The notes beneath the pieces were generated by a model that worked only from the letters and a program-made list of their open reading frames with translations, was not told the DNA's origin and made no database searches. A DNA stretch of 64,000 nucleotides, taken from positions 248,001 to 312,000 of the forward strand of contig DASXGN010000038.1 in the NCBI GenBank assembly GCA_036489025.1. The letters run 5' to 3'. The stretch comes from Dryocola sp036489025. Its GTDB lineage: Bacteria; Pseudomonadota; Gammaproteobacteria; Enterobacterales; Enterobacteriaceae. A program made the position numbers and the translations under genes. Positions 18,373 through 27,123 of this stretch are shown piece after piece; the stretch's first letter is position 1; every line of letters starts with the position of its first letter.

Positions 18373-18522
18373 GTCCTTAAAATACAAAACGGGCAAAATA
18401 AGTCAATACGGCGTCGGTTGTCACTCTGGTATTTCAGCCTTTTCCTGTAGCACGGCTTGCGCTGGCGCGGCATGCTGCTTTGTGTCAGGATTTGACGCCA
18501 ATATGGGATGTTGAGGAACGCC

Positions 18523-19083
18523 ATGAAGAAGATTATTTTTGCCGCCGTACTGGTCCTGACGGGCCTGGTCGTTGGCTGCAATCAGCTCACACAGTACACG
18601 GTCAGCGAACAGGAAATTAACCAGGCGCTGGCTAAACGGAACAACTTCTCGAAGGATATCGGCCTGCCGGGCGTCGCCGATGCGCATATTGTCTTGACCA
18701 ATCTCGCGTCGGCAATTGGTCGTGAAGAACCCAACAAGATCACGCTAACCGGCGACGCGAAGCTGGATATGACCTCGCTGTTCGGCAATCAAAAAGCCAA
18801 CATCAAGCTGAAGCTAAAGGCGCTGCCGAGCTTTAACAAAGAAAAAGGCGCTATTTATCTTCAGGAGATGGAGGTCGTCGACGCCACCGTCGAACCGGAG
18901 AAAATGCAGGCTATTTTGCAGACCATTATTCCCTATCTGAACCAGTCCCTGCGTAGCTACTTCAATCAGCAGCCAGCCTACGTGCTGAGCGAAGATAAAA
19001 GCTCCGGCGAGTCGCTGGCGAAGAAATACGCTAAGGGCATTGAAGTGAAGCCCGGTGAAATCGTCATTCCTTTCACCAACTAA
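18523..19083 (+). CDS. yceB: YceB, DUF1439 lipoprotein
   Basis: Predicted lipoprotein of 186 residues. MKKIIFAAVLVLTGLVVGC gives a signal peptide with a lipobox ending GLVVGC. The body (QLTQYTVSEQEINQALAKRN, GLPGVADAHIVLTNLASAIG) closely follows E. coli YceB, a DUF1439 protein whose fold suggests lipid or hydrophobic-ligand binding; no function is established. GAGG precedes the ATG by 6 nt. A hairpin without a T tract follows at about 19090-19119. Confidence 0.93.
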   Translation: MKKIIFAAVLVLTGLVVGCNQLTQYTVSEQEINQALAKRNNFSKDIGLPGVADAHIVLTNLASAIGREEPNKITLTGDAKLDMTSLFGNQKANIKLKLKALPSFNKEKGAIYLQEMEVVDATVEPEKMQAILQTIIPYLNQSLRSYFNQQPAYVLSEDKSSGESLAKKYAKGIEVKPGEIVIPFTN

Positions 19084-19154
19084 GCCATTCGAGCAGGACA
19101 GAGCCACGTTGTCCTGCTCGCTTACCCAACAAAACCTGCAACAAAGTCGTGCAA

Positions 19155-19170
19155 ACGAAAACGTTTCCCC
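19155..19170. promoter_or_regulatory. PurR-type operator upstream of pyrC
   Basis: ACGAAAACGTTTCCCC matches the PurR box consensus (ACGCAAACGTTTTCNT) and lies 70 bp upstream of pyrC, where E. coli pyrC is known to have a PurR site. Confidence 0.75.
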
Positions 19171-19239
19171 CTATCCTTAGTGCCCGGCATAAAACCAGCC
19201 CAACGTTGACTGATTTTCCCTTCCAGCCGGAGCATTCTC

Positions 19240-20286
19240 ATGACCGTATTACCTCAGGTATTAAAAATTCGCCGCCCAGACGACTGGCACGTTCATCTTC
19301 GTGATGGAGAGATGCTGAAAACTGTGGTGCCAATGACATCTGAAACCTACGGCCGAGCGATTGTGATGCCCAACCTGGCGCCGCCGGTCACGACCGTTGA
19401 AGCCGCTATAAGCTACCGCCAGCGCATTCTGGACGCCGTTCCTCAGGGGCATAAATTTGATCCGCTGATGACCTGCTACCTGACGGACTCACTCGATCCC
19501 AACGAAGTCGAACGCGGTTTCAACGAAGGCGTATTTACCGCCGCCAAGCTGTACCCGGCCAACGCCACAACCAATTCAAGCCACGGCGTAACAAGCACGG
19601 CGGCCATTATGCCGGTGCTGGAACGCATGCAAAAAATCGGCATGCCTTTGCTGATTCACGGGGAAGTGACCCACGCGGATATCGATATTTTCGACCGCGA
19701 AGCTCGCTTTATCGAAACGGTAATGGAACCGCTGCGCAAGCAGCTGCCGGGCCTGAAAATTGTTTTTGAACACATCACGACTAAAGATGCGGCGCAGTAT
19801 GTTCAGGAAGGCAACTCCCTGCTGGGCGCGACCCTTACCCCACAGCACCTGATGTTTAACCGCAACCACATGCTGGTGGGCGGCGTGCGGCCTCACCTGT
19901 ACTGCCTGCCGATCCTCAAGCGCAGCACTCATCAGGAAGCGCTGCGGGCGCTGGTGGCCAGCGGCTGTGATCGAGTCTTCCTCGGTACGGATTCCGCGCC
20001 TCATACCCGTGATCGTAAAGAAACCAGCTGCGGCTGCGCGGGCTGCTTCAATGCCCCTTCCGCGCTTGGGGCTTACGCCACGGTATTTGAAGAGCTGAAC
20101 GCGCTGCAACACTTTGAGGCCTTCACTTCACTCAACGGCCCGCGCTTCTATGGCCTGCCGGTGAACGAAGAAAGTATTGAGCTGGTGCGTACGCCGGTAC
20201 ACATCCCTGAAACGATTGTCACCGGCGATGACGTCATCGTGCCGTTCCTCGCAGGTGAACAGGTCGCCTGGTCTGTAAAAGCATAA
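19240..20286 (+). CDS. pyrC: Dihydroorotase
   Basis: Zinc amidohydrolase of pyrimidine synthesis (carbamoyl-aspartate to dihydroorotate), 348 residues as in E. coli. The metal-binding HVHLRDG motif is near residue 17, the carbamylated lysine lies in AKLYPANATTNS, and GTDSAPHTR supplies the catalytic aspartate. The leader carries a PurR-type box. Followed by dinI in the same direction. Confidence 0.97.
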   Translation: MTVLPQVLKIRRPDDWHVHLRDGEMLKTVVPMTSETYGRAIVMPNLAPPVTTVEAAISYRQRILDAVPQGHKFDPLMTCYLTDSLDPNEVERGFNEGVFTAAKLYPANATTNSSHGVTSTAAIMPVLERMQKIGMPLLIHGEVTHADIDIFDREARFIETVMEPLRKQLPGLKIVFEHITTKDAAQYVQEGNSLLGATLTPQHLMFNRNHMLVGGVRPHLYCLPILKRSTHQEALRALVASGCDRVFLGTDSAPHTRDRKETSCGCAGCFNAPSALGAYATVFEELNALQHFEAFTSLNGPRFYGLPVNEESIELVRTPVHIPETIVTGDDVIVPFLAGEQVAWSVKA

Positions 20287-20322
20287 TTTTTTGTACCCCC
20301 TGTTGCAGGATGAATAAATAGA

Positions 20323-20338
20323 CTGTATAAATAACCAG
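20323..20338 (+). promoter_or_regulatory. LexA box of dinI
   Basis: CTGTATAAATAACCAG is a CTG-N10-CAG SOS box, 21 bp before the dinI ATG and identical in core to the known E. coli dinI operator. Confidence 0.92.
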
Positions 20339-20359
20339 TATATTGTACAGGGGGTTGTT

Positions 20360-20605
20360 ATGCGTATCGAAGTGACCATTGCTAAAACCACGCAGTTACC
20401 GCCCGGCGCCGTAGACGCGCTGGCACATGAACTCACGCGCCGTATCACTCAGCATTTCCCGGAAACCAGCAGCCATGTCCAGGTACGCTACGCCGCGGGC
20501 AACAATCTTTCGGTGCTGGGCGGGGCGAAAGAAGATAAAGATCGCATCAGCGAAATATTGCAGGAAACCTGGGAAAGCGCTGACGACTGGTTTTCAGCAG
20601 ATTAA
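20360..20605 (+). CDS. dinI: DinI, RecA filament modulator
   Basis: Small SOS protein (81 residues) that stabilises RecA filaments and tempers LexA/UmuD cleavage. MRIEVTIAKTTQLPPGAVDA and the C-terminal acidic helix DRISEILQETWESADDWF match the family. Controlled by the LexA box immediately upstream and closed by a terminator at 20635-20659. Confidence 0.96.
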   Translation: MRIEVTIAKTTQLPPGAVDALAHELTRRITQHFPETSSHVQVRYAAGNNLSVLGGAKEDKDRISEILQETWESADDWFSAD

Positions 20606-20634
20606 ATAAAAATATCCCTCATTGTTCTTTTTTG

Positions 20635-20659
20635 CCGGGTGTCGCCATCCGGTTTTTTT
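20635..20659 (+). terminator. Intrinsic terminator after dinI
   Basis: CCGGGTG-TCGC-CATCCGG (one G-T pair) followed by seven T. The rest of the 298-bp dinI-bssS gap is A+T rich and presumably holds the bssS promoter. Confidence 0.8.
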
Positions 20660-20906
20660 CGCTTTCTCCCGCGATAACGATTAATAACCAGGCAATATTC
20701 TGATTGCTATACCTAATCCCCGGAAACGTCTGAATAATCCGCCGCTTTATTGCACAATCAAATCCAATAATATAAAAAAAGTGTTGCAGGGTATTTATTT
20801 CTTCCGCGAATTAGCTTAAGTATTGATATACTTAACTGGCTTCACATTTAACAAGCATTAAACCTCGCTAGCCGTTGTCTTAAACACACGTATAAAAGGG
20901 GTTATG

Positions 20907-21161
20907 ATGGAAAAAAATAGTGATGTAATCCAGACCCATCCCCTTGTCGGATGGGACATCAGCACCGTAGACAGCTACGATGCGCTGATGCTGCGCCTGC
21001 ACTACCTGACATCTGATAAGCAGAAGCAAGATGAAACTGAGATCGGCCAAACGTTGTGGCTGACCACCGATGTTGCCCGGCAATTTATTTCTATTTTAGA
21101 GGCCGGGATCGCAAAAATTGAATCCAGTGAATACCAGGTAAACGATCATCGCAAGCATTGA
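20907..21161 (+). CDS. bssS: BssS, biofilm regulator
   Basis: 84-residue protein, close to E. coli BssS (IQTHPLVGWDISTVDSYDAL, GQTLWLTTDVARQFISILEA), reported to influence biofilm formation through indole and quorum signals. Two ATGs are adjacent; the second is preferred because the AGGGG site is then five bases away and the length matches. Molecular mechanism is unknown. Confidence 0.93.
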   Translation: MEKNSDVIQTHPLVGWDISTVDSYDALMLRLHYLTSDKQKQDETEIGQTLWLTTDVARQFISILEAGIAKIESSEYQVNDHRKH

Positions 21162-21188
21162 CGATCCATGCGACAACGAAATGCCCAG

Positions 21189-21211
21189 GGCACCCTCGAG
21201 GTGCCTTTTTT
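21189..21211 (+). terminator. Intrinsic terminator after bssS
   Basis: GGCACC-CTCGA-GGTGCC followed by six T, 28 bp after the bssS stop. Confidence 0.88.
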
Positions 21212-21294
21212 ATTATTTACGCTGCGTTTAATTGCCTGCTCATTAAGAATTAATTACCCTGCTAGTGATATTTCCGGGAAAAGAGAATAGCGAC

Positions 21295-22410
21295 ATGCAT
21301 TATGATCTCATCATCGTGGGCAGCGGCTCCGTCGGGGCTGCAGCAGGCTGCTATGCCACCCACTCTGGTCTGAACGTGCTGATGATCGACAGCGCGCACC
21401 CGCCCCATCAGCAGGGCAGCCATCACGGCAATACTCGCCTGATGCGCCATGCCTATGGCGAAGGCGAAAAATATGTCCCGCTGGTGCTCCGGGCGCAAAA
21501 GCTGTGGGAGGCGCTGGAACAGATTAGCGGCGAGAAGCTTTTCCATCGCACCGGGGTTATTAATCTCGGCCCTGCACACTCGACGTTTATTTCGACCGTG
21601 CAAAGCAGCGCCGAAAAGTTCGCGCTTCCTCTTGAAGCCCTCAATGCGCAGGCCATTATGCAGCGCTGGCCGAACATTAACGTGCCCGACGGCTACGTGG
21701 GGTTATTCGAGCCGAATTCAGGCGTGCTGCGCAGCGAGCTGGCGATTAAAACCTATGTCCGCCTTGCCCGTGAAGGCGGCTGTGCCCAGCTTTTCAACTG
21801 CGCCGTGACAAATATCAGCCATACCGATGATGGCGTCGTGGTTCAGACCGCGGACGGTGAATACACCGCCAGCAAACTGCTGGTCAGCGCAGGGACATGG
21901 GTGACAAAGCTGCTGCCGACGTTACCGGTTACGCCAGTGAGAAAAATTTTCGCCTGGCATCAGGCCGACGGACGCTATAGCGAAGAGAACCACTTTCCCG
22001 CCTTCACCGGCGAAATGCCCGACGGCAGCCAGTATTACGGCTTCCCGGCCGAGGACAACGAGCTAAAAATCGGCAGGCATAACGGCGGCCAGGTCATCAG
22101 CGAACCGGAACAGCGCAAACCCTTCGGCTCGCTGGCCAGCGACGGCAGCGAAGTCTTCGGCTTCCTGCGCAAATTTCTTCCGGGCGTCGGCGTCTGCCTC
22201 CACGGCGCGGCCTGCACCTACGATAATTCTCCGGATGAAGATTTTATTATTGATACTCTACCCGGCCACGCTAATACGCTGGTGATTACCGGCCTCAGCG
22301 GGCACGGTTTTAAATTTGCCTCGGTGCTGGGGGAAATAGCCTGCCAGTTCGCGCAGGGCAAGGCGTCTACCTTCGATCTGACGCTGTTTTCCCTCGCAAG
22401 GTTCGGGTAA
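21295..22410 (+). CDS. solA: N-methyl-L-tryptophan oxidase
   Basis: Flavoprotein of the monomeric sarcosine oxidase family that demethylates N-methyltryptophan, 371 residues. The FAD dinucleotide motif GSGSVGAAAG lies at residues ~9-18, with SHHGNTRLMRHAYGEGEKYV downstream. The cysteine in GAACTYDNSPDEDF corresponds to the flavin-linking cysteine. The start MHYDLIIVGSGSV was chosen by family alignment; ten codons upstream are open but unlike the family. Confidence 0.96.
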   Translation: MHYDLIIVGSGSVGAAAGCYATHSGLNVLMIDSAHPPHQQGSHHGNTRLMRHAYGEGEKYVPLVLRAQKLWEALEQISGEKLFHRTGVINLGPAHSTFISTVQSSAEKFALPLEALNAQAIMQRWPNINVPDGYVGLFEPNSGVLRSELAIKTYVRLAREGGCAQLFNCAVTNISHTDDGVVVQTADGEYTASKLLVSAGTWVTKLLPTLPVTPVRKIFAWHQADGRYSEENHFPAFTGEMPDGSQYYGFPAEDNELKIGRHNGGQVISEPEQRKPFGSLASDGSEVFGFLRKFLPGVGVCLHGAACTYDNSPDEDFIIDTLPGHANTLVITGLSGHGFKFASVLGEIACQFAQGKASTFDLTLFSLARFG

Positions 22411-22415
22411 ACGTC

Positions 22416-22529
22416 ATGCGGCGCATGATAGATTTTTTGATCGGCAACGTGCGGGAGCACCTGATTCTGTACCTGGTACTCTCGGCCTTGCTGGCTTTAA
22501 TTGATGTCGCCTACCTGCTGCTGAGATAG
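22416..22529 (+). CDS. yceO: YceO, small membrane protein
   Basis: A 37-residue protein, MRRMIDFLIGNVREHLILYL then LVLSALLALIDVAYLLLR, with one hydrophobic segment. It resembles the C-terminal two thirds of E. coli YceO (LINNIREHLMLYLFLWG) and occupies the same place after solA. Starts six bases after the solA stop. Function unknown. Confidence 0.75.
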   Translation: MRRMIDFLIGNVREHLILYLVLSALLALIDVAYLLLR

Positions 22530-22530
22530 A

Positions 22531-22557
22531 AAAACCGCCTCATTTGAGGCGGTTTCC
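22531..22557. terminator. Terminator between yceO and trhO
   Basis: AAAACCGCCTC-ATTT-GAGGCGGTTT: GC stem with A run before and T run after, serving the convergent yceO and trhO transcripts. Confidence 0.85.
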
Positions 22558-22574
22558 GTTTGCGAAGCCGCATG

Positions 22575-23624
22575 CTATTCGGGGTCGGGAATGCCTAACG
22601 TAGTGTTTAGCGCGCCGCGAGACTTATTAAAAATCTTGTTGCCGTTTTCACGTCCTGCACGACGGCGTCGCTGTTCTTCGGGCGAAAGCGCCAGCTCGTC
22701 GCGGCATACTTCGCTACAGCAGCCGTGGAATTTCGCAGCGCAGGCCGGGCATTGAATAAACAGCAGGTGGCAGCCGTCGTTTTTACAGTTGGTGTGGCTG
22801 TCGCAGGCCGTGCCGCACTGATGGCAGTGGGCAATCACATCCTCGGAGATTCGCTCGCCCATGCGCTCATCGAAGACAAAGTTTTTGCCCACAAACCGCA
22901 CGGGAATGCCCTGCTCACGCGCCCGACGGGCGTATTCAATAATGCCGCCTTCAATGTGATAAACATTTCTGAAGCCGTTATGGCGCATCCAGGCGCTGGC
23001 TTTCTCACAGCGGATACCGCCGGTACAGTACATCACGATTTTCTTGTCTTTATCTTCCTGCAGCATATCGACGGCTTTCGGCAGCTGCTCGCGGAACATA
23101 TCCGCCGGGATCTCCAGCGCATGCTGGAAATGCCCCACTTCGTATTCGTAGTGGTTCCGCATATCGATAAATACCGCTTCAGGATCGTCGAGCATGGCGT
23201 TCACTTCCGCCGCCTTGAGATAGTCACCCACGTCGCTGGCGTCAAAGCTCGGATCGTCAATACCATCGGCGACGATGCGGTCGCGCACCTTCATGCGCAG
23301 CACCCAGAAAGACTTTCCGTCATCTTCCAGCGCCACGTTGAGGCGGAGATTATTCAGCGCGGGATGAAAGCCATACAGCGCTTCACGGAACGCATCCGCA
23401 CGGCTTTGCGGCACGCTAATTTGAGCATTAATCCCTTCACGGGCCAGATAAACGCGCCCAAAAACATCAAGAGAAACAAAAACTTTATACAGCTCGTCGC
23501 GGGTAGTCTGCGGGTCTTCAATGGTGAAATATTTGTAGAATGAGAGGGTGGTGCGCGGCTCGGTTTCGGCCAGCATGCGCTCACGCAGTTCATCATTCGA
23601 TATACGGTTATGTAACACTGGCAT
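22575..23624 (-). CDS. trhO: TrhO, tRNA uridine 34 hydroxylase
   Basis: Oxygen-dependent enzyme that makes 5-hydroxyuridine at position 34 of tRNAs (formerly yceA), 349 residues. The central rhodanese domain has MYCTGGIRCEKASAWM with the key cysteine, and the cysteine-rich C-terminal region (HCHQCGTACDSHTNCKNDGC) is intact. Start MPVLHNRISNDELRERM chosen by family match. In E. coli yceI and yceJ lie nearby; they are absent here. Confidence 0.95.
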   Translation of the reverse strand: MPVLHNRISNDELRERMLAETEPRTTLSFYKYFTIEDPQTTRDELYKVFVSLDVFGRVYLAREGINAQISVPQSRADAFREALYGFHPALNNLRLNVALEDDGKSFWVLRMKVRDRIVADGIDDPSFDASDVGDYLKAAEVNAMLDDPEAVFIDMRNHYEYEVGHFQHALEIPADMFREQLPKAVDMLQEDKDKKIVMYCTGGIRCEKASAWMRHNGFRNVYHIEGGIIEYARRAREQGIPVRFVGKNFVFDERMGERISEDVIAHCHQCGTACDSHTNCKNDGCHLLFIQCPACAAKFHGCCSEVCRDELALSPEEQRRRRAGRENGNKIFNKSRGALNTTLGIPDPE

Positions 23625-23853
23625 GGTGTTCGCTCGGCTATCGTGGAGTAAAAAAGTGGGCAGCATCATAAAGCAATTAACGTTAATTTACATCCTCACG
23701 TTTTGCGCTACATTTTCCACATCCCCTGGCACAATACATAACATTTGGTGATTAATCAGGCACTCCGCCGCCGTTAATTTTGGCTAAACATTAAAAAATG
23801 TCACAATAGCCCAATCAAGAAGATCCGGCATTTGCCGTCACTATAGGTTTTAC

Positions 23854-24777
23854 ATGACGAACTTACCGCAATTCTCGCGTGCTTTACTTCATCCCCGCTA
23901 TTGGGGAACCTGGTTTGGGATTGGCTTGCTTTACTTAATTACCCTGCTTCCCTATCCGGCTATTTATCGCCTTGGGCGCGGTCTTGGCCACCTGGCCATG
24001 CGGTTTATGAAGCGTCGCGTACGCATCACTCGGCGCAACCTTGAGCTGGCATTCCCGCAAAAAAGCGCCGATGAGCGCGAAGAAATCCTTGCCGAGAACT
24101 TTGCCTCCGTTGGCCTGGGCCTGATGGAAACGGGCATCGCCTGGTTCTGGCCAACGTGGCGAATCCAGCGCTGGTGCGAAGTCAGCGGCGTAGAGCAAAT
24201 CCACTCGGTACAGGCGGCAAAGCGCGGCGTGCTGCTGATCGGCATCCATTTTCTGACGCTGGAGCTCGGGGCGCGCATGTTCGGCATGAACACGCCCGGC
24301 ATCGGCGTTTATCGCCCGAACGACAACGCCCTGCTCGACTGGCTGCAAACGTGGGGCCGTATGCGCGCCAACAAGAGCATGATCGATCGGAAAGATCTGA
24401 AGGGGATGATCCGCGCGCTGAAGCAGGGCGAGATCATCTGGTACGCGCCGGATCATGATTACGGCCCGCGCGGCAGCGTTTTTGTTCCGTTCTTCGGCGT
24501 GGACGAAGCGGCGACAACCACCGGCACCTACACGCTGGCCCGCATGTCCAATGCCGCTATCGTGCCGATGGTGCCGCGCAGAAAGCCGGACGGTAAAGGC
24601 TACGAGCTGATTATCCTGCCCGCCGAGTTTTCTCCACCGCTGGAAACGCCTGAGGGCACGGCGCTGTGGATGAACAAAATCATCGAGAAGTGCATTTTGA
24701 TGGCCCCGGAGCAATACATGTGGCTGCATCGCCGCTTCAAAACTCGTCCTGACGGCGTCCCATCCCGCTATAAATAA
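23854..24777 (+). CDS. lpxL: LpxL, Kdo2-lipid IVA lauroyltransferase
   Basis: Inner-membrane acyltransferase that adds laurate to Kdo2-lipid IVA in lipid A synthesis; 307 residues. N-terminal membrane anchor (TWFGIGLLYLITLLPYPAI), catalytic HX4E motif in GIHFLTLELGARMFG, and the PDHDYGPRGSVFVPFFG block. Divergent from trhO across 229 bp that shows A+T-rich promoter-like DNA but no clear operator. Confidence 0.96.
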   Translation: MTNLPQFSRALLHPRYWGTWFGIGLLYLITLLPYPAIYRLGRGLGHLAMRFMKRRVRITRRNLELAFPQKSADEREEILAENFASVGLGLMETGIAWFWPTWRIQRWCEVSGVEQIHSVQAAKRGVLLIGIHFLTLELGARMFGMNTPGIGVYRPNDNALLDWLQTWGRMRANKSMIDRKDLKGMIRALKQGEIIWYAPDHDYGPRGSVFVPFFGVDEAATTTGTYTLARMSNAAIVPMVPRRKPDGKGYELIILPAEFSPPLETPEGTALWMNKIIEKCILMAPEQYMWLHRRFKTRPDGVPSRYK

Positions 24778-24790
24778 ACCACTTAGGCCT

Positions 24791-24809
24791 CCTCCGGGTA
24801 AACCGGAGG
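24791..24809. terminator. Hairpin after lpxL
   Basis: CCTCCGG-GTAAA-CCGGAGG, a perfect 7-bp stem 13 bp after the lpxL stop but without a T run; weak or rho-assisted terminator. Confidence 0.5.
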
Positions 24810-24934
24810 CAGCCCGCCAATTTATCCAAAAAAGCTTTCCGGTTTGCCTCTTTCCCGTCGTCGGGCGCATACTTAGCAGGGTAATATTTTCGTTTTTCCG
24901 CTTTCACGCGGATCCCCTGATTTTTTGGAGCGGT

Positions 24935-26161
24935 ATGACTCCCCCTGAAAGCACCATTAACTGGAAGCGTAATCTCACCGTCGCCTGGCTGGGATGTTTT
25001 TTGACGGGCGCAGCTTTTAGCCTCGTGATGCCTTTTCTGCCTCTTTACGTTGAGCTTCTGGGCGTCACGGGCCACAGCTCGCTGAATATGTGGTCCGGCA
25101 TCGTCTTCAGCATCACCTTTTTATTTTCAGCCATCGCATCGCCTTTCTGGGGCGGGCTTGCCGACCGTAAGGGCCGCAAAATCATGCTTCTGCGCTCTGC
25201 GCTGGGCATGTCGATCGTGATGGTGCTGATGGGGTTTGCGCAAAATATCTGGCAGTTTCTGGCGCTGCGCGCCCTGCTGGGGCTGCTCGGCGGATTTGTG
25301 CCTAACGCCAACGCGCTGATAGCCACTCAGGTTCCCCGCCACAAAAGCGGCTGGGCGCTGGGCACGCTATCCACCGGCGGCGTGAGCGGTGCGCTGCTTG
25401 GGCCGCTGATTGGCGGTCTGCTGGCGGACAGCTACGGGCTGCGCCCGGTGCTCTTTATTACCGCATCAGTTTTATTTGCCTGCTTCATCCTGACGTTTTT
25501 CTGCATTCGCGAAGCCTTCACGCCGGTGCCCAGGAAAGACATGCTTCACGCCCGACAGGTGCTTACCTCGCTCAAAAATCCTCGCCTGGTGCTGTCCCTG
25601 TTCGTGACCACGATGATTATTCAGGTTGCCACCGGCTCAATTGCCCCAATTCTGACCCTCTACGTGCGGGATTTGGCGGGCAACGTCAGCAACCTGGCGT
25701 TTATCAGCGGGATGATTGCTTCCGTGCCGGGCGTAGCGGCGTTGATCAGTGCCCCACGGCTGGGCAAGCTCGGCGACAGAATTGGGCCCGAGAAAATCTT
25801 AATCTGCGCGCTGGTCATTTCCGTGCTGCTGCTCATCCCGATGTCGATGGTGCAAAATCCGTGGCAGCTCGGCATCCTGCGCTTTTTACTGGGCGCCGCG
25901 GACGGGGCGCTGCTGCCGGCGGTGCAAACCCTGCTGGTTTACAACTCCAGCAACCAGATTGCCGGGCGCATCTTCAGCTATAACCAGTCCTTCCGCGACA
26001 TCGGCAACGTCACCGGCCCGCTGATTGGCGCGGCAATTTCCGCCAGCTACGGCTTCAGAACGGTCTTTCTCGTGACGGCCAGCGTCGTGCTGTTCAACGC
26101 CGTTTACTCCTGGGTAAGCCTGCGCAGCCCGCCGGAAAGAATCCGTATTCCCGGCGATTAA
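24935..26161 (+). CDS. mdtG: MdtG, MFS multidrug efflux protein
   Basis: Drug:H+ antiporter with 12 predicted membrane helices, 408 residues, matching E. coli MdtG (fosfomycin and deoxycholate resistance when overexpressed). N-terminus NWKRNLTVAWLGCFLTGAAF; MFS motif A GLADRKGRKIMLLR; ADGALLPAVQTLLVYNSSNQ conserved. It is the last intact backbone gene before the prophage. Confidence 0.96.
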   Translation: MTPPESTINWKRNLTVAWLGCFLTGAAFSLVMPFLPLYVELLGVTGHSSLNMWSGIVFSITFLFSAIASPFWGGLADRKGRKIMLLRSALGMSIVMVLMGFAQNIWQFLALRALLGLLGGFVPNANALIATQVPRHKSGWALGTLSTGGVSGALLGPLIGGLLADSYGLRPVLFITASVLFACFILTFFCIREAFTPVPRKDMLHARQVLTSLKNPRLVLSLFVTTMIIQVATGSIAPILTLYVRDLAGNVSNLAFISGMIASVPGVAALISAPRLGKLGDRIGPEKILICALVISVLLLIPMSMVQNPWQLGILRFLLGAADGALLPAVQTLLVYNSSNQIAGRIFSYNQSFRDIGNVTGPLIGAAISASYGFRTVFLVTASVVLFNAVYSWVSLRSPPERIRIPGD

Positions 26162-26282
26162 GCGAGTCAATTTTAGCCAGGCTAAATTCTCATACTTGCA
26201 ACTTTGCGAACAGCGTCAACAATTAACATGGAATTGCCGCGGAGCAGCCGCTCCCCCCGACCTCTGCCATAAGGAGTTATTC

Positions 26283-26381
26283 ATGAGCATGTACGCAACG
26301 CTTGAACAATTTATAAATAAAATTACATGCAATGAAATCAATAAATTGTGTAAATCCGCTTTTATTAATACTCAACAGTAA
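26283..26381 (+). pseudogene. msyB: Native msyB 5' end fused to phage sequence (attL side)
   Basis: The native msyB leader with an AAGGAG ribosome site (about 26270) and the first eight codons MSMYATLE remain here. After the attachment core at 26295-26306 the frame continues into phage DNA as QFINKITCNEINKLCKSAFI and stops at 26381, giving a 32-residue product that overlaps the 3' end of the methyltransferase gene by 17 bp. E. coli MsyB begins M(T)MYATLEEAIDAA, and that continuation is found at 61509 on the other side of the prophage. Whether the short peptide is made or matters is unknown. Confidence 0.85.
26295..26306. repeat. Left attachment core (attL)
   Basis: GCAACGCTTGAA, identical to 61497-61508. 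It lies in codons 5-8 of the native msyB. The flanking bases differ between the two copies, as expected for a serine integrase with a short common core. Confidence 0.9.
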
Positions 26382-27075
26382 CCACCTCACACACGACACT
26401 CGTACCGTGCCATTCGTCCTTATAGATTGAAGTATCGATACCGCATCCAGGCTCAAACGTCCATCCCGTATCTTTGGCAAACTTCTTGTACTTCGCTGAA
26501 TGCCTCCGCTCGTAGCAATGTACCCCACTGTACTGAAATCCTGCTGAACCTTGCGGTACGATCCATACGCCATAAGGGGCTAATGTCGCTCCATGAGTAA
26601 TTACCTTGTACTCAAATTCACTACCCGTATAACTGCCTGTAACGGCCTCTGAGGTTTTGATCTTACCGAATGGTGGATTGCCATAGACAACATCGTATCG
26701 TTCACTGGTGGAGTACTTGAGAGCGTCACCTATGATCCATTCAGCCTCTGGAAGTACCCTTTTCCCAATCATGACGTATTCGGGATTCAGTTCAACGCAT
26801 GTAAGGTACTTCGGTTTGTTGCGTTGGTACTGATCGAATGACAATCGCCCTATTCCCGCACATAGTTCAATACAGTCACCAGTACAGCCAGCATCAAGTA
26901 TGAAATCCCATGCGAGCATTTCAGGAGTGAAGAAAGCACCAGTAGCCCCTATCCCGTCCCCCCGATAGTTATTAAAAATAAATTCTTTGTCGTCATATGT
27001 GAGTTGCTTATCTGAATATATTAATTCCATCACGCTATTGTGATTTAGTGTTTCCTTTTTTGTGATTCTTGCCAT
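26365..27075 (-). CDS. N6-adenine DNA methyltransferase-like protein
   Basis: A 236-residue class I methyltransferase. S-adenosylmethionine motif I is ELCAGIGRLS (about residue 70) and the catalytic motif IV is NPPFG (about 133), the NPPY/F signature of amino-methyltransferases. ATGAFFTPEMLAWDFI upstream is typical of the T-F-P motif X of DNA adenine methylases. No restriction partner is adjacent, so it is probably an orphan enzyme that modifies phage DNA. It is the first phage gene inside attL; divergent from the DUF3800 gene. The target sequence cannot be read from the protein. Confidence 0.8.
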   Translation of the reverse strand: MARITKKETLNHNSVMELIYSDKQLTYDDKEFIFNNYRGDGIGATGAFFTPEMLAWDFILDAGCTGDCIELCAGIGRLSFDQYQRNKPKYLTCVELNPEYVMIGKRVLPEAEWIIGDALKYSTSERYDVVYGNPPFGKIKTSEAVTGSYTGSEFEYKVITHGATLAPYGVWIVPQGSAGFQYSGVHCYERRHSAKYKKFAKDTGWTFEPGCGIDTSIYKDEWHGTSVVCEVVTVEY

Positions 27076-27112
27076 AAAATACCCATAAACAAATTGTGTA
27101 TAAGTATTTAAG
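27071..27112. promoter_or_regulatory. Divergent intergenic element with AAATAC/GTATTT inverted repeat
   Basis: AAATACCCATA followed about 11 bp later by TATAAGTATTT, between the divergent methyltransferase and DUF3800 genes. The same arrangement recurs at 29905-29939. Likely promoter or operator; inference only. Confidence 0.4.
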
Positions 27113-27123
27113 GAAAGTTAGTA